Shown: positions 1 to 8,442 of the stretch, one piece after another
Layout of the letters: every line of letters starts with the position of its first letter
How positions within the stretch are numbered: position 1 is the first letter of the stretch
Assembly: GCA_014376805.1 (NCBI GenBank)
Contig: JACMQU010000137.1
Span: forward strand, 1-38,045
DNA: 38,045 nucleotides
Origin: Bacteroidia bacterium
GTDB taxonomy: Bacteria; Bacteroidota; Bacteroidia; UKL13-3
Direction: 5' to 3'
Translations under genes and position numbers: made by a program
The notes under the pieces: generated by a model
Database searches by the model: none
Seen by the model: only the letters and a program-made list of their open reading frames with translations
What the model was told of the DNA's origin: nothing

Positions 1-361
1 GCAGGGTAGTAATGATTGGTATATGAATGCCCTCACTAGCTAAAATCTGTTTAGCCATAATTGCTGCCGATGCATGCGGAATGGCATAATGTACATGAAG
101 GAGATCGAGTTTTTCAAATTTTACTACATTTACCAGGTGACCGGTTAATGCAGTTTCATAAGGTGGGAAATCAAATAAAGGGTAGTTAGAAACATATACT
201 TCATGATAAAAAGTATTACCCGAAAAAAAATCAAGCCGGGCAGGTTGTTTATAAGTAATAAAATGTACTTTATGTCCGCGAAGTGCCAAAGCTTTTCCTA
301 ATTCTGTAGCTACAACACCACTGCCTCCATAAGTGGGATAACAAACAATTCCAATTTTCAT
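1..361 (-). CDS. bshA: N-acetyl-alpha-D-glucosaminyl L-malate synthase BshA, 5' part only
   Basis: This is the N-terminal 120 residues of a GT4-family glycosyltransferase; the rest lies beyond the left edge. The reading starts at the ATG whose complement is at 359-361 and stays open to base 1. The protein begins MKIGIVCYPTYGGSGVVATE, with the glycine-rich nucleotide-sugar loop (GGSG) placed as in BshA, followed by GHKVHFITYKQPARL and LDLLHVHYAIPHA, which match this family closely. BshA joins GlcNAc from UDP-GlcNAc to L-malate, the first step of bacillithiol synthesis, and many Bacteroidota carry it. It is divergent from thiL. A box CAAAGGTG at 386-393 (one mismatch from the TAnnTTTG element on the minus strand) could be its promoter. 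The family assignment rests on the N-terminal half only. Confidence 0.85.
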   Translation of the reverse strand, partial: MKIGIVCYPTYGGSGVVATELGKALALRGHKVHFITYKQPARLDFFSGNTFYHEVYVSNYPLFDFPPYETALTGHLVNVVKFEKLDLLHVHYAIPHASAAIMAKQILASEGIHIPIITTL

Positions 362-652
362 ATTTACGCTTTCCCTTAAAAGATGCAAAGGTGCTAAATT
401 GTTTTTAAATAAATGGGATTTTAATACGTAAGGCTTATCCTGTTTATTTTTATATCAATTATTGTGGGATATTAATACTGTTAATTGGTACATAATTTAT
501 TCGAAATTGCCATTTACAAATGAACGGAACGTTTAGGATCTCTTGCAATAATGGTAACACAAAAGTATTACGCATTTTAAATCATTTATTTCATACCATT
601 GATAATGCCTATCAGTAGGATTTCATTACATTAAATACATTATCTTCGCAGC
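362..652. other. bshA-thiL divergent intergenic region
   Basis: A 291-bp A+T-rich stretch between two divergently transcribed genes, so it should hold both promoters. On the minus strand CAAAGGTG at 386-393 resembles the -7 box for bshA. On the plus strand TATCTTCG at 641-648 resembles the same box, but it ends only 4 bp before the thiL ATG. No RNA gene or hairpin was seen. Confidence 0.4.
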
Positions 653-1687
653 ATGTTTGAAAACGCAGAACGCACAGAACTCAGCACACTTGGCGAGTTT
701 GGCCTCATTGATCACCTTACCAAAAACTTTACGCTCAGAAATAATACAATTGCGGGTGTAGGCGATGATGCTGCCGTTATAAAAACCTCAAACGGAAAAT
801 GTACCCTAATTTCAACTGATATGTTACTGGAAGGAGTGCACTTTGACCTTAGTTATTTCCCGCTTAAGCATCTAGGTTATAAGGCAATCACTGTTAACTT
901 AAGTGATATGTATGCAATGAATGCAAAACCTAATCAGGTAACGGTATCCATTGCCATGTCGAGCCGTTTTTCTCTGGAGGCTGTTGAAGAGATATACCAG
1001 GGCATACAATTGGCTTGTGATAAATATGAGGTTGATTTAGTTGGAGGCGATACTTCTACATCAAAACAAGGACTTGTAATTAGCGTAACTGTGGTTGGTG
1101 AGGCCACCGAAAATGAAATAGTTTACCGCAAAGGTGCCCAGGTTAACGATCTGGTTGTGGTTACCGGCGATTTAGGAGGTGCTTATTGTGGCTTTCAAAT
1201 GCTTGAACGCGAGAAGAGGGTCTATATAGACAATCCTTCGGTTCAACCCGATTTGGCAGGATATGATTACATTTTAGAACGCCAGTTAAAACCCGAAGCG
1301 CGGAAAGATATTATTGAAATTTTTAAAAATCTTACTATACACCCAACTTCTATGATAGATGTGAGTGATGGCCTGGCATCAGAGTGTTTTCACCTGGCCA
1401 AAAACTCAGAGTTGGGTATTACTTTGTATGAAGATAAAATTCCAATTGATCCAACCACCTATAATTTTGCCAGAGAATTAGATCTTGATCCAACACTTTG
1501 CGCCCTAAGTGGTGGTGAGGATTATGAGTTATTATTTACTATTAACCAAAGTGATTTTGAAAAGCTAAGTACCCATCCTGATTTTAGTATTATAGGATAT
1601 GTTACAGATAAGAGTGCAGGCATGAATCTTATAACCAAAGGAGGCAATAAGCATACCTTACAAGCTCAGGGCTGGGCCGCATTTTAA
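653..1687 (+). CDS. thiL: Thiamine-monophosphate kinase
   Basis: A 344-residue protein of the AIR synthase/PurM-like fold that phosphorylates thiamine monophosphate to thiamine diphosphate with ATP, the last step of TPP synthesis. The ThiL signature motifs appear in order: GVGDDAAVI near residue 36, STDMLLEGVHF (metal and phosphate binding), LSDMYAMNAKP, VGGDTS, IDVSDGLASE, and GGEDYELLF near the C-terminus. Length is slightly above the roughly 325 residues of E. coli ThiL. The ATG at 653 is the only start that keeps the N-terminal LGEFGLIDHL segment. It stands alone and meets the convergent acyl-CoA dehydrogenase gene 25 bp downstream, with no clear hairpin terminator between them. TPP is also the cofactor of MenD, encoded further along. 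Confidence 0.95.
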   Translation: MFENAERTELSTLGEFGLIDHLTKNFTLRNNTIAGVGDDAAVIKTSNGKCTLISTDMLLEGVHFDLSYFPLKHLGYKAITVNLSDMYAMNAKPNQVTVSIAMSSRFSLEAVEEIYQGIQLACDKYEVDLVGGDTSTSKQGLVISVTVVGEATENEIVYRKGAQVNDLVVVTGDLGGAYCGFQMLEREKRVYIDNPSVQPDLAGYDYILERQLKPEARKDIIEIFKNLTIHPTSMIDVSDGLASECFHLAKNSELGITLYEDKIPIDPTTYNFARELDLDPTLCALSGGEDYELLFTINQSDFEKLSTHPDFSIIGYVTDKSAGMNLITKGGNKHTLQAQGWAAF

Positions 1688-1712
1688 AAAACTAAGATCA
1701 ACAGGAGTTTAC

Positions 1713-2852
1713 TTATTTTAGCACTTCTCTGGAGATTACAATTCTTTGTACCTCGCTGGTACCTTCATAAATCTGAGTAATTTTGGCATCGCGCATCATT
1801 CGTTCTACATGGTATTCTTTTACAAAGCCGTAGCCGCCATGAATTTGTACGGCTTCAGTAGCTACCCACATAGCGGTTTCGGAGGCAAAAACCTTGGCCA
1901 TAGAACTTACCAGTGCATAGTCTTTTTTGGCATCTTTTAAAACGGCAGCTTTAAGGCAAAGTAAGCGGGCAGCTTCAATCTGTGTAGCCATATCGGCAAG
2001 CTTAAATTGTATAGCCTGGTGATGCATAATTTCTTTGCCGAATGCCTTACGTGTTTTAGAATATTTTAACGCAAGTTCATAAGCACCGCTGGCTATACCC
2101 AAAGCCTGCGAAGCAATTCCAATTCGGCCGCCGGCTAATACCTTCATGGCAAATTTAAACCCGAAACCGTCTTCACCAATCCGGTTTTCTTTAGGTACTT
2201 TCACATCCTGAAACATAATGGAATGGGTATCACTACCCCTGATTCCCATCTTATCTTCTTTTTTGCCAATTACAACACCTGGCCAGCTTTTCTCTACAAT
2301 AAATGCATTTATACCCTTATAGCCTTTCTCTACATGTGTTTGTGCAATAACCAGATAATATGTTCCGGTGTTGCCACTTGTAATCCAGTTTTTGGTGCCA
2401 TTCATCAAATAATGATCACCCATATCAAAAGCTGTAGTGCGTTGAGATGTGGCGTCACTTCCGGCTTCGGGCTCAGAGAGTAAAAAAGCACCATGGCATT
2501 TACCGGTAGCAAGTGGCACTAAATATTTTTGTTTTTGTTCTTCGCTTCCATAAGTTTCAATTCCCCAGCAAACCAATGAGTTGTTAACAGATACCACTAC
2601 AGAAGCAGATGCATCTACCTTAGACAATTCTTCCATAGCCAATACATAGGAAACAGTATCCATACCAGATCCTCCATATTTAGGATCAACCATAATACCT
2701 AAAAAGCCAAGTTCTCCTAACTTCTTAACCTGTTCATAAGGAAATTCCTGCTTATTATCGCGTTCAATAACACCGGGTAACAATTCAGTCTGGGCAAAAT
2801 CTCGTGCTGCCTGTTGTACATTTAAATGCTCTTCTGTTAACTCAAAATTCAT
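1713..2852 (-). CDS. Acyl-CoA dehydrogenase (short-chain/butyryl type)
   Basis: A 379-residue FAD-dependent acyl-CoA dehydrogenase, the usual length for the short-chain/butyryl branch. It introduces the alpha-beta double bond of acyl-CoA esters and passes electrons to ETF. Visible motifs are the N-terminal helical domain (FELTEEHLNVQQAARDFA), the mid-domain LLSEPEAGSDA and NGTKNWITSG that hold FAD, and the C-terminal QIHGGYGFVKEYHVERMMRD and IYEGTSEVQR. The Glu of YEGT (about residue 363) is in the catalytic-base position of SCAD/MCAD. The chain-length preference cannot be read from the sequence alone. It is a single gene, convergent with thiL, and a good promoter lies 50 bp upstream. Confidence 0.93.
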   Translation of the reverse strand: MNFELTEEHLNVQQAARDFAQTELLPGVIERDNKQEFPYEQVKKLGELGFLGIMVDPKYGGSGMDTVSYVLAMEELSKVDASASVVVSVNNSLVCWGIETYGSEEQKQKYLVPLATGKCHGAFLLSEPEAGSDATSQRTTAFDMGDHYLMNGTKNWITSGNTGTYYLVIAQTHVEKGYKGINAFIVEKSWPGVVIGKKEDKMGIRGSDTHSIMFQDVKVPKENRIGEDGFGFKFAMKVLAGGRIGIASQALGIASGAYELALKYSKTRKAFGKEIMHHQAIQFKLADMATQIEAARLLCLKAAVLKDAKKDYALVSSMAKVFASETAMWVATEAVQIHGGYGFVKEYHVERMMRDAKITQIYEGTSEVQRIVISREVLK

Positions 2853-2902
2853 ATGCTGTGCTATTTTATAATTAGCGAATATATACTATCAATAAAGATT
2901 AT

Positions 2903-2935
2903 CAAACCTACACGATACAAAAACTAAAACACAAA
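2903..2935 (-). promoter_or_regulatory. Predicted Bacteroidota-type promoter of the acyl-CoA dehydrogenase gene
   Basis: Read on the minus strand, TAGGTTTG (complement of 2903-2910) matches the -7 element TAnnTTTG, and TTTG (complement of 2932-2935) sits 21 bp upstream as the -33 element. The predicted transcript would have a leader of about 45 nt before the start at 2852. Confidence 0.5.
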
Positions 2936-3043
2936 AATCTAAAGCCTCCATATTATCAACTATCTTTAAAGTTATATCGAAATAATCTGAGGCATAAACC
3001 TCTTTAACTCTTTTAATTTTTTATGCTGCTTTTATTAAAAAAA

Positions 3044-3550
3044 TCAGCGATTTGGATTTTGAATCTCTTTTATTTTTTTTTCAATAAGGCTGGTAGAATA
3101 ACCCTCCATATAATCTATGGTTTTAACGGAACCGCCTTTGGCCATTACAACATCATAACCTATTATATCCTGAGGCTGGTAGTCGCTTCCTTTCACCAAT
3201 ACATCGGGCTGAACCAACTCAATTAACGCAAGTGGTGTGGGTTCATCAAACAATACAACAGCATCTACAAATGCCAATGAGGCAATTATATGAAGTCTCG
3301 ATTGTTCATCTTGTATAGGCCTGTGTATGCCTTTTAAACGACTAACCGATGCGTCTGTGTTGAGGCCAAGAATTAATATATCTCCCAGGTCGGAAGCTTT
3401 TGCCAGATAATCTACATGACCGCGATGCAACAGATCAAAACAGCCGTTGGTGAAGACTACTTTTTTGCCGGCATCATTCCATTTTTTTACCTGAATTTTA
3501 AGTTCAGCCCGGTCATAAATTTTTAGGGAAATGTTACTGTATTTGCTCAT
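3044..3550 (-). CDS. rfaE2: D-glycero-beta-D-manno-heptose 1-phosphate adenylyltransferase (RfaE2/HldE C-terminal type)
   Basis: A 168-residue nucleotidyltransferase of the cytidylyltransferase-like superfamily. The ATP-binding motif VFTNGCFDLLHRGHVDYL contains the HxGH signature (HRGH), and the KGSDY and YSTSLIEKKI segments are typical of the adenylyltransferase half of HldE. It forms ADP-heptose for the LPS core. The heptose kinase half is absent, so a separate HldA-like kinase would be needed. The start at 3550 (MSKYSN) is preferred over the one at 3595, which would run 62 bp into the preceding gene and add an unlikely cysteine/tryptophan-rich leader. It still overlaps the upstream membrane protein gene by 17 nt, so the two are probably translationally coupled in the panD operon. 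Confidence 0.9.
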   Translation of the reverse strand: MSKYSNISLKIYDRAELKIQVKKWNDAGKKVVFTNGCFDLLHRGHVDYLAKASDLGDILILGLNTDASVSRLKGIHRPIQDEQSRLHIIASLAFVDAVVLFDEPTPLALIELVQPDVLVKGSDYQPQDIIGYDVVMAKGGSVKTIDYMEGYSTSLIEKKIKEIQNPNR

Positions 3551-4544
3551 TTGTTTTTGTTCTTTTTTGCTGAACCAAAACCAACAGTGAAGCAACAGCG
3601 CCTAATGCGAGCAATAAGATCATTTGCGCTCCGTGTACCATGGTTGCATAAGCGATTCCATCTTCTTTTGCCACACCGAATAAAAGCAATGATTGCATTA
3701 CAAAAAAATGATATGTTCCTGCACCGGCACCAGGGGCAGGCAACACCACACCTAAAGTTCCAATAGCAAATACGGTTAAACAATCTACAAAGGAAAGATG
3801 GGAGGTAGCCTCCATTGCAAAAAGGCACAGGTACATCATAAAAATATAACATACCCATATAAGAATGGAAAGCAATATAAATAACATTGGCTTTTTAATA
3901 TGCCTGATGCTTAAAAGACCATCGGCAAAACCTTGAATGAGGCTAAAGAATTTAACAAATAACGGACTGTTTTTTAAACGTTTGCGCAAAACAAATATTA
4001 ATAATACAATGGATCCGAAAACAATCAGTAAAATCCATTTAAGTATTGAACCCTCATTAGTAGATGCTCCTCTTTCATTGATAGATTTGGTGATAAAACC
4101 AATAAACATATCAAATTGTAAAAGAAAAATAAAACCAAGAATCATTAACAACAGCACCATATCAACAATTCTTTCGGTTACTACAGTTCCTAATGACTTT
4201 TCAAGTGGCATTTTATCTGTTTTGGCTAAAGAGGCGCAGCGGGAAACTTCTCCCGCTCTGGGTATAATATAGTTCATCATATAACCAATAAGAACTGCAT
4301 AAAAACTATTAATTGTGCCAACATGGTAGCCCATGGCATCATATAAAAGTGTTGCCCGGTAAGCTCTTATCCAATGACTTATTACACAAACCACCATGGC
4401 AAAAAAGAGCCATGTTAAATTGGCTGATTGCATGCGGATAATTAAATCAGTCCAATTAGTATCTTTAAAAACAAAGTACATAAAAATACCGCCTGTAAGG
4501 GTAATTACAATAAATTGTATGGCAGACTTTAAGTTTGTACTCAA
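3534..4544 (-). CDS. Lysylphosphatidylglycerol synthase TM region / UPF0104-type integral membrane protein
   Basis: A 336-residue polytopic protein with about eight hydrophobic segments, matching the UPF0104 / LPG_synthase_TM family (YbhN, and the membrane half of MprF). Characteristic pieces are [16 protein letters not shown] near residue 60, [17 protein letters not shown] near residue 95, [13 protein letters not shown], and the late [17 protein letters not shown]. The soluble aminoacyl-transfer domain of MprF is absent, so a lipid transport or flippase role is possible but unproven. The start is a TTG whose first bases overlap the panD stop codon (TTGA); no ATG lies upstream in frame before a stop, and the next Met is residue 22. 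The gene lies between panD and the heptose adenylyltransferase, overlapping both, which suggests an envelope role. Confidence 0.85.
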   Translation of the reverse strand: MSTNLKSAIQFIVITLTGGIFMYFVFKDTNWTDLIIRMQSANLTWLFFAMVVCVISHWIRAYRATLLYDAMGYHVGTINSFYAVLIGYMMNYIIPRAGEVSRCASLAKTDKMPLEKSLGTVVTERIVDMVLLLMILGFIFLLQFDMFIGFITKSINERGASTNEGSILKWILLIVFGSIVLLIFVLRKRLKNSPLFVKFFSLIQGFADGLLSIRHIKKPMLFILLSILIWVCYIFMMYLCLFAMEATSHLSFVDCLTVFAIGTLGVVLPAPGAGAGTYHFFVMQSLLLFGVAKEDGIAYATMVHGAQMILLLALGAVASLLVLVQQKRTKTNEQIQ

Positions 4545-4891
4545 TGTGCTAATAGGTTATTATGATCGGGATAAACAACAATAGGTTTGTGTTTTTTAGC
4601 TTCTTCAAAGTCCATAATACCATAAGATATTATAATAACCTGATCTCCGGTAACTGCTTTACGGGCAGCAGGGCCATTCAGGCAAATCATCCCGGATCCT
4701 CTCTGGCCTTTTATAACATAGGTTTCCAAACGTTCGCCATTATTAACATTTACTACCTGCACTTTCTCATTTTCAATTAGATTAGCGGCTTCCAGCAAAT
4801 CTTCATCTATGGTAATGCTACCCACATAATGCAACTCAGTTTGCGTAACCCGGGCACGGTGAATTTTTGATTTTAATAGTTGTATCTGCAT
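4541..4891 (-). CDS. panD: Aspartate 1-decarboxylase
   Basis: A 116-residue pyruvoyl-dependent decarboxylase that makes beta-alanine from aspartate for pantothenate and CoA. Starting at 4891 the sequence [20 protein letters not shown] leads into HYVGSITID, which puts the self-cleavage pair at Gly24-Ser25, as in E. coli PanD. Also seen are Lys9, Tyr22 and the later [22 protein letters not shown] with NGPAAR. A longer reading from 4918 is rejected because that codon would lie upstream of the promoter box at 4906-4913 and would displace the cleavage site from position 24/25. It is the first gene of the operon and overlaps the next gene by 4 nt. No panB or panC is in the window. Confidence 0.96.
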   Translation of the reverse strand: MQIQLLKSKIHRARVTQTELHYVGSITIDEDLLEAANLIENEKVQVVNVNNGERLETYVIKGQRGSGMICLNGPAARKAVTGDQVIIISYGIMDFEEAKKHKPIVVYPDHNNLLAH

Positions 4892-4905
4892 AAAATATTG
4901 CGATG

Positions 4906-4936
4906 CAAAGGTAGGCAAAATCCTTAAAGCCCCAAA
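4906..4936 (-). promoter_or_regulatory. Consensus Bacteroidota promoter of the panD operon
   Basis: On the minus strand TACCTTTG (complement of 4906-4913) is an exact match to TAnnTTTG, and TTTG (complement of 4933-4936) lies exactly 19 bp upstream. Transcription would begin only about 5-9 nt before the panD ATG at 4891, giving a very short leader. Confidence 0.65.
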
Positions 4937-5077
4937 TTACATGTTCTGAGTTATTACCTTGATGAAAGGTTGTTTTTAAGTTGTAATAAATGTGTCATAA
5001 TCAACAAAGCTGTTAATTGTCATAAGGCTACTCGCATATTGTGTTGTTTATTTGCGCCTCAATTATTATTACTTTAC

Positions 5078-6385
5078 ATGAAAAAACTGTTACTTGTTGC
5101 AGCCATTTTAGGAACATTACCCCGATTATTTTCACAAACAAATGATAGCTTAAGTATGCTTTCGGGAACACCGCTGGATATTTACTATAATTTAACCACC
5201 GGACATAGAGACACTGTTCGTAATAACAACTGGCATATCGCTTTTGGTATGAGAAGGGCTTTACCTCCTTATCAAACCATGCAGGCTGCAACTATTAGAA
5301 TTAATGAAGGCAGAAGTGTTGAGATCTATAAATCAAACACCACAATTAGCAACTGGTCTACTTTTGATACTGCCGGATGGATGGGTTGGCCTTCTTTTTA
5401 TAATAACGACAGTACCTGGGATATAGGGGCAATGAATCAAAGCCGCAACTTAAGTAATCCATATGATTATGGTTGGGGTCAGTACAGCCAGAGTTCACAC
5501 AATGTGGAAGGCAATAATATCTGGTTGATTGCAATAACTACTTCTCCTAATCCTAATGATCCAAAAACTTTAAAAAGACTAGCGGTTCATAAAATTGCTT
5601 TTGATTCAATGTGGGTTTTTACCTTATCTAATGTTAATGGTTCAGACAGTACTACCATAACTATTAATAAGGCCGCATTTGCAGGTAAAATGTTTGCCTA
5701 TCTAAATGTATTAAGCAAAACAGTAATCGATCGTGAACCCATGTTAAATACCTGGGATCTATTGTTTACCCGATATAAAACACAGGTAACTATGTTTGGT
5801 CAAACTCTTATGTATCCTGTAATGGGCGTTTTGCAAAACCCGGCAGTTACTTCTGTCAAACTTGAAGCGGCTGATGCAAGAAACACTGCCCCGGCAAACA
5901 CCCTTGTATTTAAGAAGAATTATAACCAGGTTGGTTGGGATTGGAAAACCATTACCACATCACCCGGTCCGTGGCCTATCCGCGACTCATTGGCTTATTT
6001 TATTAAAGTTGGAGTTAACAAAATTCAGCGTTTGGTTTTTACGGATTATTATGCCGATGGAAGTAAACAATTTATTAAATTTAATAAAAAAGAATTTATT
6101 GTAACAGGTACAGAAACGGTAAATAAAGTTAATCCAACTGTTACCATATATCCTAACCCGGCAGGCCAGCAGGTAAATATTACCGCTACATTTAATATGA
6201 AAGTTAATAAGTTAAATGTAAGGTTATTTGATGTTACCGGCCGTGAAGTAATTAATGAACTTTATGATAATGTAAATGGAAGTTTTTCTGCTAAACTTAT
6301 TACGGCTTCGTTAAAAAGTGGTTTGTATTTTATATCCTTGGATGCTGATGGAATGGTAGCGTCACAAAAATTAGTAATTGAATAA
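5078..6385 (+). CDS. HmuY-like secreted protein with T9SS type A sorting domain
   Basis: A 435-residue secreted protein. The start at 5078 gives a clean signal peptide (MKKLLLVAAILGTLPRLFSQ); the open frame extends upstream to 4970 but without signal-like sequence. The body shows two copies of the HmuY-type aromatic motif: NNNWHIAFGMRR (Trp52) and NTWDLLFTRYKT (Trp226). It ends its folded part with SLAYFIKVGV..QRLVFTDYYADGSK, which resembles the closing strands of HmuY. From residue 358 there is YPNP and a T9SS type A sorting domain ending SGLYFISLDADGMVASQKLV. HmuY of Porphyromonas gingivalis binds heme and delivers it to the receptor HmuR. Here the next gene, 4 bp away, is a TonB receptor. 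Ligand is inferred; the family match is by motif, so moderate confidence. Confidence 0.7.
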   Translation: MKKLLLVAAILGTLPRLFSQTNDSLSMLSGTPLDIYYNLTTGHRDTVRNNNWHIAFGMRRALPPYQTMQAATIRINEGRSVEIYKSNTTISNWSTFDTAGWMGWPSFYNNDSTWDIGAMNQSRNLSNPYDYGWGQYSQSSHNVEGNNIWLIAITTSPNPNDPKTLKRLAVHKIAFDSMWVFTLSNVNGSDSTTITINKAAFAGKMFAYLNVLSKTVIDREPMLNTWDLLFTRYKTQVTMFGQTLMYPVMGVLQNPAVTSVKLEAADARNTAPANTLVFKKNYNQVGWDWKTITTSPGPWPIRDSLAYFIKVGVNKIQRLVFTDYYADGSKQFIKFNKKEFIVTGTETVNKVNPTVTIYPNPAGQQVNITATFNMKVNKLNVRLFDVTGREVINELYDNVNGSFSAKLITASLKSGLYFISLDADGMVASQKLVIE

Positions 6386-6389
6386 ATAA

Positions 6390-8432
6390 TTGGATAAAGT
6401 TTTTTTATACCGGATTAACAAAATACATGCAGTTATATGGATAGTGTATGTTTTATTGCCCCTTAATTTAAAAGCTCAAACAGACTCTCTAAAAGCACAA
6501 ACAGAAGCTAAAAAATTTGATTTGGATGAATTGGTTGTTACCGGCCAGTATGGTGAAAATACACTTACCAAATCGGTTTATAAAGTTAAGGTTATTGATG
6601 CCGGGAGAATAAAGTTGCAGGGAGCTTTTAATTTGCAACAATTGCTTGTAAACGAATTAAATGTAAGGATCAGTCAGGACCCTATTTTGGGAAGTAGCGT
6701 TCAACTGCAGGGGGTAGGCGGAAACAATATAAAAATTCTGATTGACGGAGTGCCGGTAATCGGTAGAGAAAACGGGAGTATAGACCTCACCCAGATTAAT
6801 TTGAATAATGTTGAGCGGATAGAACTTATTGAAGGTCCGATGAGTGTAAATTTTGGCACAGATGCTTTGGGAGGAGTGATTAATATAATTACTAAAAAAC
6901 AAAAAAAAGAAAGTATCAATACTAAAGAAAATGTTTACTATGAAAGTATTGGCCAATATAATGCAGATGCAAGTGTTGGCTTAAGCAATCTTAAATATAA
7001 TTTACTTGTTAATGCAGGAAGGAATTTTTTTCAGGGTTATAGTACGAATCCTGATAGTAGAACAAAACTCTGGAAGCCAAGAACCCAATATATGGCAGAT
7101 CTGATTTTAGGTAAATATACACTTAAAGGTAACCTGCGCTGGAGCAATCAGTTCTTTACAGAAAAAGTAACAGATAAAGGTGAACCTACAGTAGATTGGA
7201 CCCGTGCTGTTGCAACCGACAGGTATTATATAAACAGTCGTTTTACATCCTCTTTTTTCTTTGATAAAAAGTACAAAGATAAACGCCACATGAATGTGGT
7301 GGCTTCCTATAATTTTTATGAACGCAGGCAAAATTCCTATCAGATAAACCTTGTAGATATGAGCAAAGAACTGATACCTTCTGTGGATAATCAGGATACA
7401 AACCGGTTCCATCTAATTATGAGCAGGGGAACTTATGCAAGTGCGGTTTTATTGAAAAAAATCAGTTACCAAATTGGATATGAAGTAAATCATGAGTTTG
7501 TTGTTGGGCGAAGGATTGAAGGGAATATGCAACAAATTGGTGATTACAGTTTATTTGGAAGTACTGAGATAAAAGCATTGCCACGGTTACTGATAAGGCC
7601 TGGAATGAGAATTACTTATAATACACGTTTTAGTGTACCTGTAATTCCTTCCCTCAATTTAAAAGTTGATATTACTGAAAATTGGACCATTAGAAGTTCT
7701 TATGCGCGTGGGTTCAGAGCTCCTTCTTTAAAAGAACTTTCCTTAAAATTTGTTGATATCAGTCATAATATTAAGGGTAATGAAAATTTAAAACCGGAAA
7801 CATCCGATAATTTTCAAATAAATATAATGTATCAGAACAAAACAGCGAAACGGGTTTGGCGTTTTGAACCCTCTTTATTTTATAATCATATTAAGAGTAT
7901 GATAGATTTGAAGAGAACCGGATCGGGCGATAATGCAGGATACCAATATTTTAATATTAATGAATTTTCGAGTGCCGGTATGAATGTAAATTGCGAATAC
8001 AATAATGGCAATTACCAAATTATTGTGGGTTATGCAAGAACCGGACGACAGAATAATTTATTGCAAAATTCAGGAAGTAGTCCGTACTTTTTTAGTGATG
8101 AATGGCGCTTAAACTTAGCCTATAATTTTATAAAATATGATGCATCCGTTAATTTATTCTTAAAGCACAATGGTAAAATTCAAACCTATCAGTATAACTA
8201 TTTAACTGATGGGGTAATGCTTAGTTATATTGATCCTTTTAGTTTGATGGATATGAGTGTAAGCAAAAATTTTTGGAACAAAAAAATTGCTTTAACAATT
8301 GGTTCAAAAAATATTTTAAATGTAATAAATGTCAATGCAAGTTTTAATTCAGGCGCACATAGCAGCATGAACAACTTTGCTATGACCGGATTGGGACGTA
8401 CTTGGTTTGTGGGTTTGCGTTATTCTATATAG
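6390..8432 (+). CDS. TonB-dependent outer-membrane receptor (HmuR-like)
   Basis: A 680-residue outer-membrane receptor. A signal peptide runs to about residue 30 (LLPLNLKAQ). A short TonB-box-like segment (DELVVTGQY) follows, then the plug domain with VQLQGVGGNNIKILIDGVPV and VERIELIEGPMSVNFGTDALGG, and then a beta barrel ending LGRTWFVGLRYSI. FRAP is at residues 442-445 and an NPNL-like NENL at 464-467 with His459 between, an arrangement used by heme receptors such as HmuR, although FRAP-NPNLKPE also occurs in other receptors. There is no N-terminal carboxypeptidase-like extension, so it is not SusC-type. The start is TTG at 6390; no ATG is available before the signal peptide. It sits between two HmuY-like genes, which makes heme or a related porphyrin the most likely substrate (inference). 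Confidence 0.88.
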   Translation: MDKVFLYRINKIHAVIWIVYVLLPLNLKAQTDSLKAQTEAKKFDLDELVVTGQYGENTLTKSVYKVKVIDAGRIKLQGAFNLQQLLVNELNVRISQDPILGSSVQLQGVGGNNIKILIDGVPVIGRENGSIDLTQINLNNVERIELIEGPMSVNFGTDALGGVINIITKKQKKESINTKENVYYESIGQYNADASVGLSNLKYNLLVNAGRNFFQGYSTNPDSRTKLWKPRTQYMADLILGKYTLKGNLRWSNQFFTEKVTDKGEPTVDWTRAVATDRYYINSRFTSSFFFDKKYKDKRHMNVVASYNFYERRQNSYQINLVDMSKELIPSVDNQDTNRFHLIMSRGTYASAVLLKKISYQIGYEVNHEFVVGRRIEGNMQQIGDYSLFGSTEIKALPRLLIRPGMRITYNTRFSVPVIPSLNLKVDITENWTIRSSYARGFRAPSLKELSLKFVDISHNIKGNENLKPETSDNFQINIMYQNKTAKRVWRFEPSLFYNHIKSMIDLKRTGSGDNAGYQYFNINEFSSAGMNVNCEYNNGNYQIIVGYARTGRQNNLLQNSGSSPYFFSDEWRLNLAYNFIKYDASVNLFLKHNGKIQTYQYNYLTDGVMLSYIDPFSLMDMSVSKNFWNKKIALTIGSKNILNVINVNASFNSGAHSSMNNFAMTGLGRTWFVGLRYSI

Positions 8433-8442
8433 GCCATAAGTA

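Noticed and set aside
641-648. TATCTTCG as a thiL promoter box
   Set aside because: It has one mismatch, no matching -33 box, and ends 4 bp before the ATG, so transcription would begin at or inside the start codon.
3551-3595. Longer start for the heptose adenylyltransferase
   Set aside because: It lies deep in the preceding gene and adds a Trp/Phe/Cys-rich leader that is not part of the family.
4892-4918. Upstream start for panD
   Set aside because: It would include the predicted promoter box in the coding region and move the Gly-Ser cleavage site away from position 24/25.
4970-5077. N-terminal extension of the HmuY-like T9SS protein
   Set aside because: The extension has no signal-like features, whereas the ATG at 5078 starts a standard signal peptide.
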